Source: Paraclostridium sordellii (GTDB lineage Bacteria > Bacillota > Clostridia > Peptostreptococcales > Peptostreptococcaceae). Taken from it: 64,000 nucleotides of DNA. Shown piece after piece: positions 8,274 through 16,674 of this stretch. Positions within the stretch are counted from its first letter, which is position 1, and every line of letters starts with the position of its first letter. The position numbers were made by a program, and so were the translations under genes. A model generated the notes under the pieces. That model saw only the letters and a list, made by a program, of their open reading frames with translations, did not search any database and was not told where the DNA came from. Where the stretch lies: NCBI RefSeq assembly GCF_000953675.1, contig NZ_LN679998.1, forward strand, positions 2,251,368 to 2,315,367, written 5' to 3'.

Positions 8274-8597
8274 CTAACCTATTTTTTTAAATATAAATTC
8301 ATACATATCTACAAACTCTTTAGCTAATTGTAAAAAGTTCATAGTAGTCATTAAATGGTCCTGAGAATGAACTAATACAACTCCTATTTCAGTCTTCTCT
8401 CCACTAGCCTCTGCTTGTATTAGTTCTGTTTGAAATCTATGAGCTTTATTTAATGTCTCACTAGCTTCTTTTAAAAGTTCTCTAGCTTTTTCAAAATTTC
8501 CATCTTTAGCTTCAGACAATGCTTCATGAGCAGTACTTTTAGCATCTCCTGCATGTCCTATTATTCCAAACGATATTTCAAATATTTTTTCATTCAT
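8274..8597 (-). CDS. PTS system lactose/cellobiose-type EIIA (second copy)
   Basis: 107 residues with HAGDAKS near the N-terminus and the phosphorylated His in VLVHSQDHLMT. It is clearly paralogous to the EIIA at 6800-7114. It is the last gene of the GH4-ChbG-EIIA operon. No EIIB or EIIC belongs to this operon, so it probably feeds the EIIB/EIIC of the neighbouring operon or an unlinked permease. Confidence 0.92.
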   Translation of the reverse strand: MNEKIFEISFGIIGHAGDAKSTAHEALSEAKDGNFEKARELLKEASETLNKAHRFQTELIQAEASGEKTEIGVVLVHSQDHLMTTMNFLQLAKEFVDMYEFIFKKIG

Positions 8598-8619
8598 AAA
8601 TTTTTACCTTCACTTTCCC

Positions 8620-9351
8620 CTATATATTCCTATAATTAGTTATGATTATATCATTATCTTCAAAAAACTTTTTTAGCTCTTTTGAAGTTAATATCTCATG
8701 TTCTTTTGTTCTTTCTATTGAATATGATGTTGACTTTGATAAAAATGCATCTACAAAAGCTGGATGACTCATCATATCCGATATTTCATATTTTTTTATT
8801 TCTTCTATGTGATTTTCAAAATATTTTCCATCTACATTCTTATTATAAAAACTTCCTATCACAGGAATTATATTATCATAATCTAATCTGTATTCAAATC
8901 CACCTCTTATAGGCAATTTATACTTATTTAGTATTTTTTCTATTACTGGTTTAAATTCTTTTAAAGTGTGAACATGGTGATGACTATCTAAATGAGTAAT
9001 TTCAATTCCTGCATTTATAGCTTTATCTATTTGAGCACAAAATTCTTCATATAACTCATCTAAATCAATCTCTTTAGCTTTTTCCTCTGTAATTCTTCTA
9101 AAGAAATATCCATTTTCATCAGTTAAAGTCTTATGTGTTTTTAAAACAGGTTTATAACAACTTAATGTCATATGCACGCCACATCCAATATCTTTATTTT
9201 CTTTCAACAGATCTAGCGCTTGTTCAAATCCAGGCATACCTGTCATTATAGTACAAGATTTTACAACTCCATTTTTATGTGCAGATATTATCCCTTGATT
9301 TACTCCTTCACAATATCCGAAATCATCAGCATTTATTATTAATTTAGTCAT
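8620..9351 (-). CDS. chbG: YdjC/ChbG family carbohydrate deacetylase
   Basis: 243 residues. The metal and catalytic motifs are visible: INADDFGYCEGVNQG at the N-terminus (Asp pair), GVHMTLS (His), and HLDSHHHVH in the middle. ChbG removes an acetyl group from chitobiose (and its 6-phosphate), making it a substrate for the GH4 ChbF enzyme. It overlaps the stop of the GH4 gene by 8 bp, indicating translational coupling, and is followed by EIIA after 22 bp. Confidence 0.9.
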   Translation of the reverse strand: MTKLIINADDFGYCEGVNQGIISAHKNGVVKSCTIMTGMPGFEQALDLLKENKDIGCGVHMTLSCYKPVLKTHKTLTDENGYFFRRITEEKAKEIDLDELYEEFCAQIDKAINAGIEITHLDSHHHVHTLKEFKPVIEKILNKYKLPIRGGFEYRLDYDNIIPVIGSFYNKNVDGKYFENHIEEIKKYEISDMMSHPAFVDAFLSKSTSYSIERTKEHEILTSKELKKFFEDNDIIITNYRNI

Positions 9352-10702
9352 TTAAATCACCTACCTTTAATTCATCTATCTTACTTTTGAATTGAGGTAA
9401 ATATTCTTCATGTGCAATTAACATTTCATTCATTATTATTTCAGCCAATTCATCACTAGTTACAAGTGGATTTATAGAAAGAGCTTGTATAGATGTATCA
9501 TAATCACCAAGTACAGCTGCTTTCGCTGTTAAAATCTCAAATGATTTTATTTGATTTAAAAGTCCAACTGTTCCAATTGGCATTTCTCCTATAGTTAAAG
9601 GTATCGGGCCTTCTTTAGTTATTACAGAACTTACTTCTACTGCATTATTATAACCTATATTTTTTATAGCACCTTTATTAAGTGTATTTACAACTTGTAT
9701 ATCTTTTTTATCATTGTATATAGAGTTTATTAAATTACATGCAGCATCACTATAATATGCTCCTCCTCTTTTTTCTAATTGAGGTGGCTTTATATCTAAA
9801 TTTTCATCTTTATATAACTCAAATAAATCATTTTCTAAAACTTTCACAACCTCTGCTCTTGTTTGACCCTTTTCAAATTCTTTTAACTCATGTTCTAACA
9901 TATCTTTTGTTTTATAATAATATCTATGATATGGGCAAGGTATAGCCCCTAAAGATTTAATAAATCTAGGATTAAATGGAGCAGTTGATTTTATATTTCT
10001 CATACTCATTTCTGAGTGTGCAAATTTTTCTATTGCTTCTTCAGTAATATCTATTCCGTCAAGACATACTTTTAATCCATAAACCATGTGATTTAATCCG
10101 GCAAAAGTAACTTCAATTTTTTCCTTATCAACTTCTAATGCTTCTGCTACCCCTGCTTTTACACCTATTGGTACATTACAAAGTCCAATAAATCTTTTGA
10201 AACTAGTATGATTAAATACCATTTCAGTTATAATTCCAGCTGGATTTGTAAAGTTTATTAACCAAGCATTAGGACATAACTCCTCAATATCTTTTATTAT
10301 ATCTAATATAACAGGTACTGTTCTTAATGCCTTAAAAAATCCTCCTGGTCCATTAGTTTCTTGACCTATAATACCATGTGATAAAGGTATTCTCTCATCT
10401 TTTATTCTTGCATCTAATAATCCTACTCTCAGCTGAGTAGTTACAAAATCTGCATCAACTAAAGCTTTCCTTCTATCTAATGTTGTATGTATTTCAAGAT
10501 TTACACCTGATTTCTCAACCATTCTTCTAGCTAAATTCCCCACTATATCTAGCTTTTCTTTTCCTTCTTCAATATCTACTAACCATAACTCCCTTACCGG
10601 CAGCTCCTTATGTCTTTTTATAAAACCTTCAATAAGCTCCGGTGTATAGCTAGACCCTCCACCAATTGTAACTATTTTAAGTCCTTTTTCCATTTCATCC
10701 AT
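9344..10702 (-). CDS. GH4 family 6-phospho-beta-glucosidase
   Basis: A 452-residue NAD- and metal-dependent glycosidase. The Rossmann motif VTIGGGSSYTPELIEG lies at about residues 11-26, the acid region at IIGQETNGPGGFFKALRTVP, the metal and substrate residues at INFTNPAGI and GLCNVPIG, and the GLNH motif near residue 204. It hydrolyses the disaccharide phosphate made by the PTS; with ChbG beside it, a diacetylchitobiose-phosphate route (ChbF type) is likely, while cellobiose phosphate is the alternative. It is first in its operon. GGGGGAAGG is unusually far (about 15 nt) from the ATG, because an 18-bp palindrome lies between them. Confidence 0.92.
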   Translation of the reverse strand: MDEMEKGLKIVTIGGGSSYTPELIEGFIKRHKELPVRELWLVDIEEGKEKLDIVGNLARRMVEKSGVNLEIHTTLDRRKALVDADFVTTQLRVGLLDARIKDERIPLSHGIIGQETNGPGGFFKALRTVPVILDIIKDIEELCPNAWLINFTNPAGIITEMVFNHTSFKRFIGLCNVPIGVKAGVAEALEVDKEKIEVTFAGLNHMVYGLKVCLDGIDITEEAIEKFAHSEMSMRNIKSTAPFNPRFIKSLGAIPCPYHRYYYKTKDMLEHELKEFEKGQTRAEVVKVLENDLFELYKDENLDIKPPQLEKRGGAYYSDAACNLINSIYNDKKDIQVVNTLNKGAIKNIGYNNAVEVSSVITKEGPIPLTIGEMPIGTVGLLNQIKSFEILTAKAAVLGDYDTSIQALSINPLVTSDELAEIIMNEMLIAHEEYLPQFKSKIDELKVGDLND

Positions 10703-10720
10703 AGGTATATTAATATACCT
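10703..10720 (-). promoter_or_regulatory. 18-bp perfect palindrome between SD and start codon of the GH4 gene
   Basis: AGGTATATTAATATACCT is a perfect palindrome that directly touches the ATG at 10702 and overlaps the end of the Shine-Dalgarno run. It could be an operator for a local regulator, or a small mRNA hairpin that brings the SD closer to the start codon. No regulator gene is present in this operon. Confidence 0.55.
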
Positions 10721-10740
10721 TCCCCCTCTCCCTAACTTTA

Positions 10741-10754
10741 GAAAAACGTTTACA
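10741..10754 (-). promoter_or_regulatory. Candidate cre box of the GH4-chbG-EIIA operon
   Basis: Read on the minus strand, TGTAAACGTTTTTC matches 12 of 14 positions of the CcpA consensus. It covers the expected transcription start of the promoter at 10760-10788, a usual place for CcpA repression. A similar box lies before the other operon of the locus, which suggests joint catabolite control. Confidence 0.55.
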
Positions 10755-10759
10755 TACTA

Positions 10760-10788
10760 AAAATATCATTTTTCGTCATAAAAATCAA
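10760..10788 (-). promoter_or_regulatory. SigA-type promoter of the GH4 operon
   Basis: Minus-strand TTGATT (10783-10788) and TATTTT (10760-10765) are separated by exactly 17 bp. Confidence 0.5.
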
Positions 10789-10858
10789 TATATTTTTTAA
10801 ATTTTATTTTTAATTTTATTTTATATTTCATTTATTAAATTTAATTTTCTCTTAAATT

Positions 10859-10903
10859 AAATAAAGCATTAGACTAAATTTAATTTAATCTAATGCTTTA
10901 TTT
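10859..10903 (-). terminator. Terminator after the GIY-YIG gene
   Basis: A 15-bp stem, 10859-10873 with 10889-10903, with a 15-nt AT loop and A/T flanks, lies downstream of the GIY-YIG gene and upstream of the GH4 promoter. Confidence 0.8.
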
Positions 10904-10947
10904 ACTTAATTTTATAAATAATTATAATTTATATCTAACTATATATC

Positions 10948-11241
10948 TTAACCTATAACATAGTCTTTTTCACTAACTCCATATTTCTCATATAAAATTT
11001 TTGGATTTTCTATGATTTTACTTTTATTTACTCTGGTCAATTTCTTTAATAAGCATTCTAACTTCATAGCTTCACTCTTGCTTTTACTAATCCAATAAAT
11101 TTCAAGTTGCTTTATTCCTCTAGCTCTTGTATATTTAGAGTTTATTCCTTTTTCATGTTCTTTTATTCTTCTTTTAATATCTGTTGTATATCCTATATAA
11201 TAAGTATCATCTTTACACCTTAATATATATGTATAAAACAT
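10948..11241 (-). CDS. GIY-YIG domain protein (YhbQ/YazA, UPF0213 type)
   Basis: A small single-domain GIY-YIG protein of 97 residues. It opens with FYTYILRCKD and contains YYIGYTTDIKRRIKEHEKG, giving the catalytic Tyr pair and Arg. The cellular role of this family is not settled; it resembles the nuclease module of UvrC and SLX1. An upstream in-frame ATG at 11253 is part of the GGAGG site itself, so the start at 11241 is preferred. It lies downstream of truA, separated by a short hairpin. Confidence 0.85.
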   Translation of the reverse strand: MFYTYILRCKDDTYYIGYTTDIKRRIKEHEKGINSKYTRARGIKQLEIYWISKSKSEAMKLECLLKKLTRVNKSKIIENPKILYEKYGVSEKDYVIG

Positions 11242-11284
11242 ATCAGCCTCCATAAAATCTATTTATTTTGTCTATAAAAAATTA

Positions 11285-11301
11285 GACAGCTAAAAGCTGT
11301 C
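11285..11301 (-). terminator. Short hairpin after truA
   Basis: A stem of 7 bp (11285-11291 with 11295-11301) followed on the minus strand by a T-rich run. It is a probable terminator at the end of the truA operon. Confidence 0.65.
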
Positions 11302-11308
11302 CATAATT

Positions 11309-12046
11309 TTAGTATCCAACATAATATAAATATAACCCTTTTGACGGAGCTGTATCTGATGCATGGCTTCTATCTTTTAGCTCTAACATTTTTTTTATAT
11401 CTTCTGGAGATTTTTTATGTAAACCTACATCTACAAGTGCACCTACTATAATCCTAACCATATTATATAAAAATCCATTTCCCTCAACAAAAATTTCAAC
11501 TAATTCTTTATTCTTTTTTATATCTATACTATATATATTTCTAATATTGGATTTTTTCTTTGACTTTGATGATGCAAAGCTTGTAAAGTCATGTTCTCCT
11601 ATTAAATATTTACTAGCTTCTCTCATCATTTCAATATCTAAAGAGTTTTCTATGTGATTGGCATATTTTCTTAAAAATACATCATGATGCTTTTCATTAT
11701 ATATTTTATATAAATATACCTTCTTTTTTGCATTGTATCTAGAGTGGAACCTTAAATCTACATCTTCAACTTTTTTAACTACAATATCTTCAGGTAAATA
11801 TCTATATAAATAATCATTAATTTTATCTACTGATAACTTAGAATCTGTCTTGAAATTAGCAATTTGGTTGTATGCGTGTACTCCCATATCAGTTCTTCCA
11901 GAGCCAATTATTTCTATTTTTTCATCAGTCATTTTACTAAGTACTGATTCTATCTTGCCTTGAATTGTATTTTCATTATCTTTAAGTCTTTGAAATCCTT
12001 TATACCTTGATCCATCATACTGTATCGTTAATTTAATATTTCTCAT
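11309..12046 (-). CDS. truA: tRNA pseudouridine synthase A
   Basis: 245 residues, full length. It isomerises uridines 38-40 in the tRNA anticodon arm. The catalytic Asp is in GSGRTDMGVHA (residues about 48-58), with KLTIQYDGSRYKGFQ at the N-terminus and GNGFLYNMVRIIVG near the C-terminus. AGAGGATTAAA precedes the ATG. It lies 14 bp after a histidine kinase gene, so it is probably read through from that operon. Confidence 0.95.
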   Translation of the reverse strand: MRNIKLTIQYDGSRYKGFQRLKDNENTIQGKIESVLSKMTDEKIEIIGSGRTDMGVHAYNQIANFKTDSKLSVDKINDYLYRYLPEDIVVKKVEDVDLRFHSRYNAKKKVYLYKIYNEKHHDVFLRKYANHIENSLDIEMMREASKYLIGEHDFTSFASSKSKKKSNIRNIYSIDIKKNKELVEIFVEGNGFLYNMVRIIVGALVDVGLHKKSPEDIKKMLELKDRSHASDTAPSKGLYLYYVGY

Positions 12047-12059
12047 TTTAATCCTCTTT

Positions 12060-13478
12060 CTATACTGACTCTAATAAAGTGTTTTTAAGCGAAAAAGTTA
12101 TACATGTGCCTTCGCCTTTTTTACTTTCTATTTTCATTTCTCCACCATGTAATTTTATAATCTCATGGCTTATAGCAAGTCCTAGTCCACTACCCGCTTT
12201 ATTATAATTTTCTTGGAAAAATTTATCTAAAACTTTTTCTAAGTTATGTTCTTCTATACCTTCTCCATTATCTATTACCTTTATAGTCGTATATTCAAAA
12301 TCTTGTGATACAACTACTTTTACATAACCTTCTTCATCTGTAAATTTTAATGAATTTTGAACGAGGTTTATCAAAACCTGTCTTAGTCTATTTTTATCTC
12401 CTTGTATCATTTGAATATCATCCATTATAAAGTCACAACTTAAGTTAATATTTTTTTCATTAGCTTTTACCTTTAACTGATTTACAACTCCAACAACTAA
12501 TGACTCTACATCTACCATATCAATTTGAAGCTTTATCCTATCTGATGATAACCTTGAGAAATCTAGAAGTTCTTCAACAAGTTTTATGAGTCTTTCCGTT
12601 TCATCTTGTATTATCCCTAATCCTAAGTCTAATTCTTCTTTTCCAATTCCTTCATACCCCAGTGTTTCACTCCATCCTTTTATTGAAGTTAATGGAGTTC
12701 TTAACTCATGTGATACTGAGGATATAAACTCATCCTTTAGCTTCTCACTTTTGTCAATTTCTCTAGCCATATGCTCAAAAGTTTCTGCTAATTCACCAAT
12801 CTCATCATCTATTATAGCTCTTGGCTTTAGCTTTATATTGTAGTTACCATGTGCTAATTCATTAGCAAATTTTTTAAGTTCACTTAATGGATCTATCAAA
12901 GTATAAGCAAACTTTAAACTTATAGAAATAGCTATTAGTAGTATGAAAATTCCAGCTAATATAAGACCTAAAATTATCTTAAATATAGTTGTGTCTATAG
13001 CATCCAGAGAAACAGTGTATCTTACAACTCCCTCTATTTGATTATTTAACTTTAGGGGGACAGATATACTCATAACATGTTCGCCATTTTTTGCTTTATA
13101 CTTACTTGTTGTTTTTTTATCCTTTAAAGCTTGATCAACATCTTCATAATGAGCTTTTTCATCACTTCTAAATCCATACTGGTCTATAATTATATTTTTA
13201 TCTTTATTTATTATCTCAACTGCCATGTGTGGATTTGTGTTTATATCTCTTTTTTCAAAAATATTATTTATCTTTTGTTCAAAAGAACTATCTCCCATAT
13301 ATCCACTATAAATATTTTGAGTACTGTTTGCTTGGTGTTCTAAAGTCTGTCTAACAGAATCATAGTAATAATTTTGTGCATAGAATATGAATAACCCTTC
13401 AAATAAAGTTACAGTAATTATTATTATTATAAAATAATTTTTTATTATCTTTTTTCTAAGACCTTCGAAGTGTATCAC
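12060..13478 (-). CDS. Membrane sensor histidine kinase
   Basis: A 472-residue kinase with a membrane segment at about residues 13-33, an extracytoplasmic sensor domain to about 165, a second membrane segment to about 187, a HAMP domain, an H-box SVSHELRTPLTSIKGW (about 253-268), an N-box in VLINLVQNSLKF, and G-boxes VIDNGEGI and GSGLGLAISHEI. The start is GTG, overlapping the stop of the response regulator (TAGTG), which couples translation. Signal unknown; the upstream lipoprotein may take part in sensing. Confidence 0.93.
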   Translation of the reverse strand: MIHFEGLRKKIIKNYFIIIIITVTLFEGLFIFYAQNYYYDSVRQTLEHQANSTQNIYSGYMGDSSFEQKINNIFEKRDINTNPHMAVEIINKDKNIIIDQYGFRSDEKAHYEDVDQALKDKKTTSKYKAKNGEHVMSISVPLKLNNQIEGVVRYTVSLDAIDTTIFKIILGLILAGIFILLIAISISLKFAYTLIDPLSELKKFANELAHGNYNIKLKPRAIIDDEIGELAETFEHMAREIDKSEKLKDEFISSVSHELRTPLTSIKGWSETLGYEGIGKEELDLGLGIIQDETERLIKLVEELLDFSRLSSDRIKLQIDMVDVESLVVGVVNQLKVKANEKNINLSCDFIMDDIQMIQGDKNRLRQVLINLVQNSLKFTDEEGYVKVVVSQDFEYTTIKVIDNGEGIEEHNLEKVLDKFFQENYNKAGSGLGLAISHEIIKLHGGEMKIESKKGEGTCITFSLKNTLLESV

Positions 13479-14179
13479 TATTCATTTTCCTTTCTCCAAC
13501 AATATCCATAGCCCCAAACTGTTTGTATAAATTTAGGTTTAGATGCATCATCTTCTATCTTATTTCTTATTCTTCTTATATTTACGTCTACTATTTTAAA
13601 ATCATATAAATAGTTAGTTCCCCAAACTTCATCAAGTATTTGATCTCTACTCAATGATTGTTTTTCATTAGTTATTAAGAACTTAACTATGGAAAATTCT
13701 GTTGGTGTTAACTCAATTTCAGAACTGTTTTTAAATAGTTTCCTTTTTTCTAAATCTAATATGAATGGTCCACTTTCTATTACACTCTTGTTTTTACTGT
13801 TTACTTCTCTATTTATTCTTCTAGATAAAGCACTTACTCTCATTAATAATTCTTTTATACTAAAAGGTTTAACTATGTAATCATCAGCTCCAGAGATAAA
13901 TCCTTCTATTTTATCTTCTTCTTGAGATTTTGCAGTAAGCATTATTATACCAACTGAATCAAAATTATTTCTTATATATTTGCAAACTTCAATCCCACTC
14001 ATATCAGGAAGCATAACATCTAGTAGTGCTATAGATATGTTTTTTTCACTAGATATTTTATCTATAGCTTCTTGTCCAGTTCCAGCTTCTATAACTTCAT
14101 AACCTTCTCTTTTTAGGTTTATGCTTACAAAGCTTCTAATACCTATTTCATCCTCTAAAACTAATATTTTTTCCTTCAT
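13478..14179 (-). CDS. OmpR/PhoB family response regulator
   Basis: About 233 residues: a receiver domain with LVLEDE at the N-terminus, phospho-Asp in ALLDVMLPDMSG, the conserved Thr in MLTAKS and Lys in DDYIVKPFS, then a winged-helix domain with ELTPTEFSIVKFL and the recognition region YDFKIVDVNIRRIRNKIE. An in-frame ATG at 14233 exists, but GAGGGAGGAAGAATA precedes the ATG at 14179. It partners the kinase that follows. Confidence 0.94.
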   Translation of the reverse strand: MKEKILVLEDEIGIRSFVSINLKREGYEVIEAGTGQEAIDKISSEKNISIALLDVMLPDMSGIEVCKYIRNNFDSVGIIMLTAKSQEEDKIEGFISGADDYIVKPFSIKELLMRVSALSRRINREVNSKNKSVIESGPFILDLEKRKLFKNSSEIELTPTEFSIVKFLITNEKQSLSRDQILDEVWGTNYLYDFKIVDVNIRRIRNKIEDDASKPKFIQTVWGYGYCWRKENE

Positions 14180-14198
14180 TATTCTTCCTCCCTCAAAA

Positions 14199-15548
14199 CT
14201 AATATATAAGCGAAAAATTTTCTTTAATTGCATCTTTTGATATATTTAAATCTTTTAAAACTTTAGGGCTGTTTTCTACTAAAACATACATTTCAGAGTC
14301 ATTTTCTTTTAAGATAGTTCCTCCGTTACTAGTATTTTGATTTTTACTCTCATCTATTTTATTTTTAGAAATTTTAGTAATTGTAAATAATTTTATTGGC
14401 TCTGATTGATGTATATCATAATACATAAATTCAGATTTACCTTCACTGAAATTTTCATCAATATAAATTTTATTAGCTACGTTATTTGGTAAGCTTAACC
14501 TAAAATTATTTTGATAGTTATAATATATTTGACTTACAAAAACTAAATTTGATGATTCCTTTGTTTTTCCATTCCATATATTCCAACTGATGTTTAGTGA
14601 AGATTTCTGGTTATATCCTCTTGAATTACCATTTATCATCGGTATTTCCGCTATCCCATCATTATTTATATCTTCAACAGGAATGTAATAAGGTTTTGTT
14701 ACTTTTATATTTTTCTCATCAAAGGCTTTCTTTAAATTATCATTTTCTAAATATAAAATTTGTGTTATATATGAATCATTTTCTGTAAATGATTTAGTAT
14801 CAACAATAATTCCTTTTTTATCTTTACTTACTTTTTTAATATCTAAATATGCGCTATCTAAGTTTTTAACATCATTAAAAACCGAAAAATCTCTAAGTTT
14901 TACATATTGATCAAAATAAGCTAAACTAACTGTCATCACATGTGTTTTTGGATTAAAGTTAGCAATTATAATATCTAACTTACCATCGTTATCTAAATTT
15001 TTTATTTTTACTTTCATCTCTGTAAAATCATCTTTATTCTCTATCCAACTTGGATCAAACTTAGTTAGTCTAATTATTTTATTTTCCTTAAATTTATAAA
15101 CTTCCATTATAGTTTTATTATCTTTTTTACTTAATAATATAATTTCTTTATATCCATCATTATCTAAATCAAAAAAATTGGCGTATTCTATACTATCTCC
15201 ATCAACAAGGTGGCTATCTATAATATTTTTCCCATTATTTAATAATACAGAAAATCCAACTTTATTATTTACTTCATTAAAATTTTCTTGTTTTTGAAAC
15301 ACAACAATTTCATCTGACCCATTATTATCTAAGTCTACAGTATTTATAGTTGCAACTTCTGAGGAATTTTTAGGTAATAAAATACTCGATCCTTTTCCTA
15401 ATGTTGCATTTATACTTTTATATAAATTAGCTTCTTGTTCATTGTGTATAGGTTTCTTTATTAACTGTTCAGGAGACTCTGTACTAGTACATCCCACATT
15501 CAAAAAACCAGTACATAAGACTATTACAATTAATTTAAATAACTTCAT
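14199..15548 (-). CDS. Lipoprotein with FG-GAP/VCBS-like repeats
   Basis: 449 residues. A lipoprotein signal ends in the lipobox LNVGC (Cys at about residue 20). At least four Ca-binding-like DxDxDG motifs occur: VDLDNNGSDEI, FDLDNDGYKEI, KNLDNDGKLDI and EDINNDGIAEI, spaced as in beta-propeller FG-GAP repeats. It is probably displayed on the outer face of the membrane. It sits 1 bp after an HD-domain gene and 20 bp before the response regulator, so it may modulate the two-component system. Substrate unknown. Confidence 0.85.
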   Translation of the reverse strand: MKLFKLIVIVLCTGFLNVGCTSTESPEQLIKKPIHNEQEANLYKSINATLGKGSSILLPKNSSEVATINTVDLDNNGSDEIVVFQKQENFNEVNNKVGFSVLLNNGKNIIDSHLVDGDSIEYANFFDLDNDGYKEIILLSKKDNKTIMEVYKFKENKIIRLTKFDPSWIENKDDFTEMKVKIKNLDNDGKLDIIIANFNPKTHVMTVSLAYFDQYVKLRDFSVFNDVKNLDSAYLDIKKVSKDKKGIIVDTKSFTENDSYITQILYLENDNLKKAFDEKNIKVTKPYYIPVEDINNDGIAEIPMINGNSRGYNQKSSLNISWNIWNGKTKESSNLVFVSQIYYNYQNNFRLSLPNNVANKIYIDENFSEGKSEFMYYDIHQSEPIKLFTITKISKNKIDESKNQNTSNGGTILKENDSEMYVLVENSPKVLKDLNISKDAIKENFSLIY

Positions 15549-16175
15549 TTATTTCCCCTCTCTAGTTTTTAGATAAGCTTCAAATTTTTTTATATTTTCT
15601 AACTCTTTTTGTCTTATTTCTGTTGTTATGTTTCCTCTTCCCAACCTATCAGCTTTAGATAAGAGTAAAACATCATTATAATTTATTTCTTTAATCATAT
15701 TTTCACAATCTAAAAAAGGTAAATTTTTATCAAAGAATAGAGGTTGCATATGAAACTTCACCAACTTTGAAATTTTATATTTTAAATTTTCATTATCTGT
15801 TAGCTTGTCCATAATTTGCTTTGATATTTTTTCTCCTTCAATATCATGATTATATGATGTTATTCTTCCCTTTCTCACTCTTGTGGTTGTAAGCTTTCCA
15901 ATGTCATGAAGTAATGCAGCCCACATAAAAGCTAATTTATCACTTGAAAAATCTTTAATTTGTGCAGCTTCATCTAAAACCATAAAAACATGATTCAAAA
16001 CATTTCCTTCTGGGTGATACTTTTTATTTTGTTCTATTAAACTAAGATTAAAAAGCTTATTTTCTAAATCCGTGTTAAGTTTTTCTTTCGATAATAATCT
16101 TTTAATATATTCTGATGGGTTTTTATCACTCACAAGATGTTTACTTATTTCATTAAAAATTAAATTATTTTCCAT
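15549..16175 (-). CDS. HD-domain phosphohydrolase
   Basis: About 208 residues. The HD motif is complete: N/H at NHVFMVLDEAA, the doublet in ALLHDIGK, and later SYNHDIEG and KFHMQP. It resembles the HD domain of bacterial CCA-adding enzymes and related metal-dependent phosphohydrolases. A GTG at 16184 is in frame; the ATG at 16175 has AAGGG at better spacing. It begins the operon leading to the two-component system and TruA. Substrate unknown. Confidence 0.85.
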   Translation of the reverse strand: MENNLIFNEISKHLVSDKNPSEYIKRLLSKEKLNTDLENKLFNLSLIEQNKKYHPEGNVLNHVFMVLDEAAQIKDFSSDKLAFMWAALLHDIGKLTTTRVRKGRITSYNHDIEGEKISKQIMDKLTDNENLKYKISKLVKFHMQPLFFDKNLPFLDCENMIKEINYNDVLLLSKADRLGRGNITTEIRQKELENIKKFEAYLKTREGK

Positions 16176-16211
16176 ATTATCCACGCCCTTATTTTTATTT
16201 AGTATTTTAAC

Positions 16212-16237
16212 AAGAGCTTAGTAAACACTAAGCTCTT
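16212..16237 (-). terminator. Terminator after the 16244-16615 gene
   Basis: An 11-bp perfect stem (16212-16222 with 16227-16237) with an AAAC loop and a T-run on the minus strand. Confidence 0.85.
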
Positions 16238-16243
16238 ATTTAA

Positions 16244-16615
16244 TTAAAGTTCTTCCTCACTATTTGATGATTGTTCAACCTCTTGGTTAGTATTTTCTAC
16301 TGGTTCAGTTTTTATAACTTTATCCTCTTTTAATCTTCTAACTTGCTTAGTGGATTTTTTGGCTTTTGGAAATAAATTAAAATTTAACTTTAAACCACCT
16401 TTTCTAGGCTTTTTATTTGTATTTTCATTTATACCAAATTCATCTTTTTCATCTTCTGGAACTAGATCATTTAAAACTATTTCAGCCTCTCTGTCTTCCT
16501 TATCCATAATTTCATTTGGTATATAGTCTTCTTTTAAAGTTTCTATTTCTTTTTTTTGTTTATTTTTATTTACTCTTTTTTTTGTTTTTGTCTTATTTGA
16601 TTTTTTTGTTGGCAT
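16244..16615 (-). CDS. Highly charged hypothetical protein
   Basis: 123 residues, unrecognised. The first 25 residues are almost all Lys, Thr and Asn, the middle is acidic, a basic KPRKGGLKLNFNLFPKAKK segment follows, and the tail is acidic. There are no Cys residues and no membrane segment. It looks largely disordered, possibly nucleic-acid binding. ACCCTCC on the plus strand is a good SD. It stands between the RNA methyltransferase gene and the HD gene with its own terminator. Confidence 0.75.
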   Translation of the reverse strand: MPTKKSNKTKTKKRVNKNKQKKEIETLKEDYIPNEIMDKEDREAEIVLNDLVPEDEKDEFGINENTNKKPRKGGLKLNFNLFPKAKKSTKQVRRLKEDKVIKTEPVENTNQEVEQSSNSEEEL

Positions 16616-16674
16616 TATCTTAACCCTCCTAAAATTTATTTACACAGTATATATATATTTAAGAGGGCTTGTAA

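Noticed and set aside
7834-8290. Long ORFs in other frames and on the opposite strand over the collagen repeat
   Set aside because: They mirror the 36-bp repeat, lack an SD and have biased, repetitive composition. The Gly-X-Y frame is the real one.
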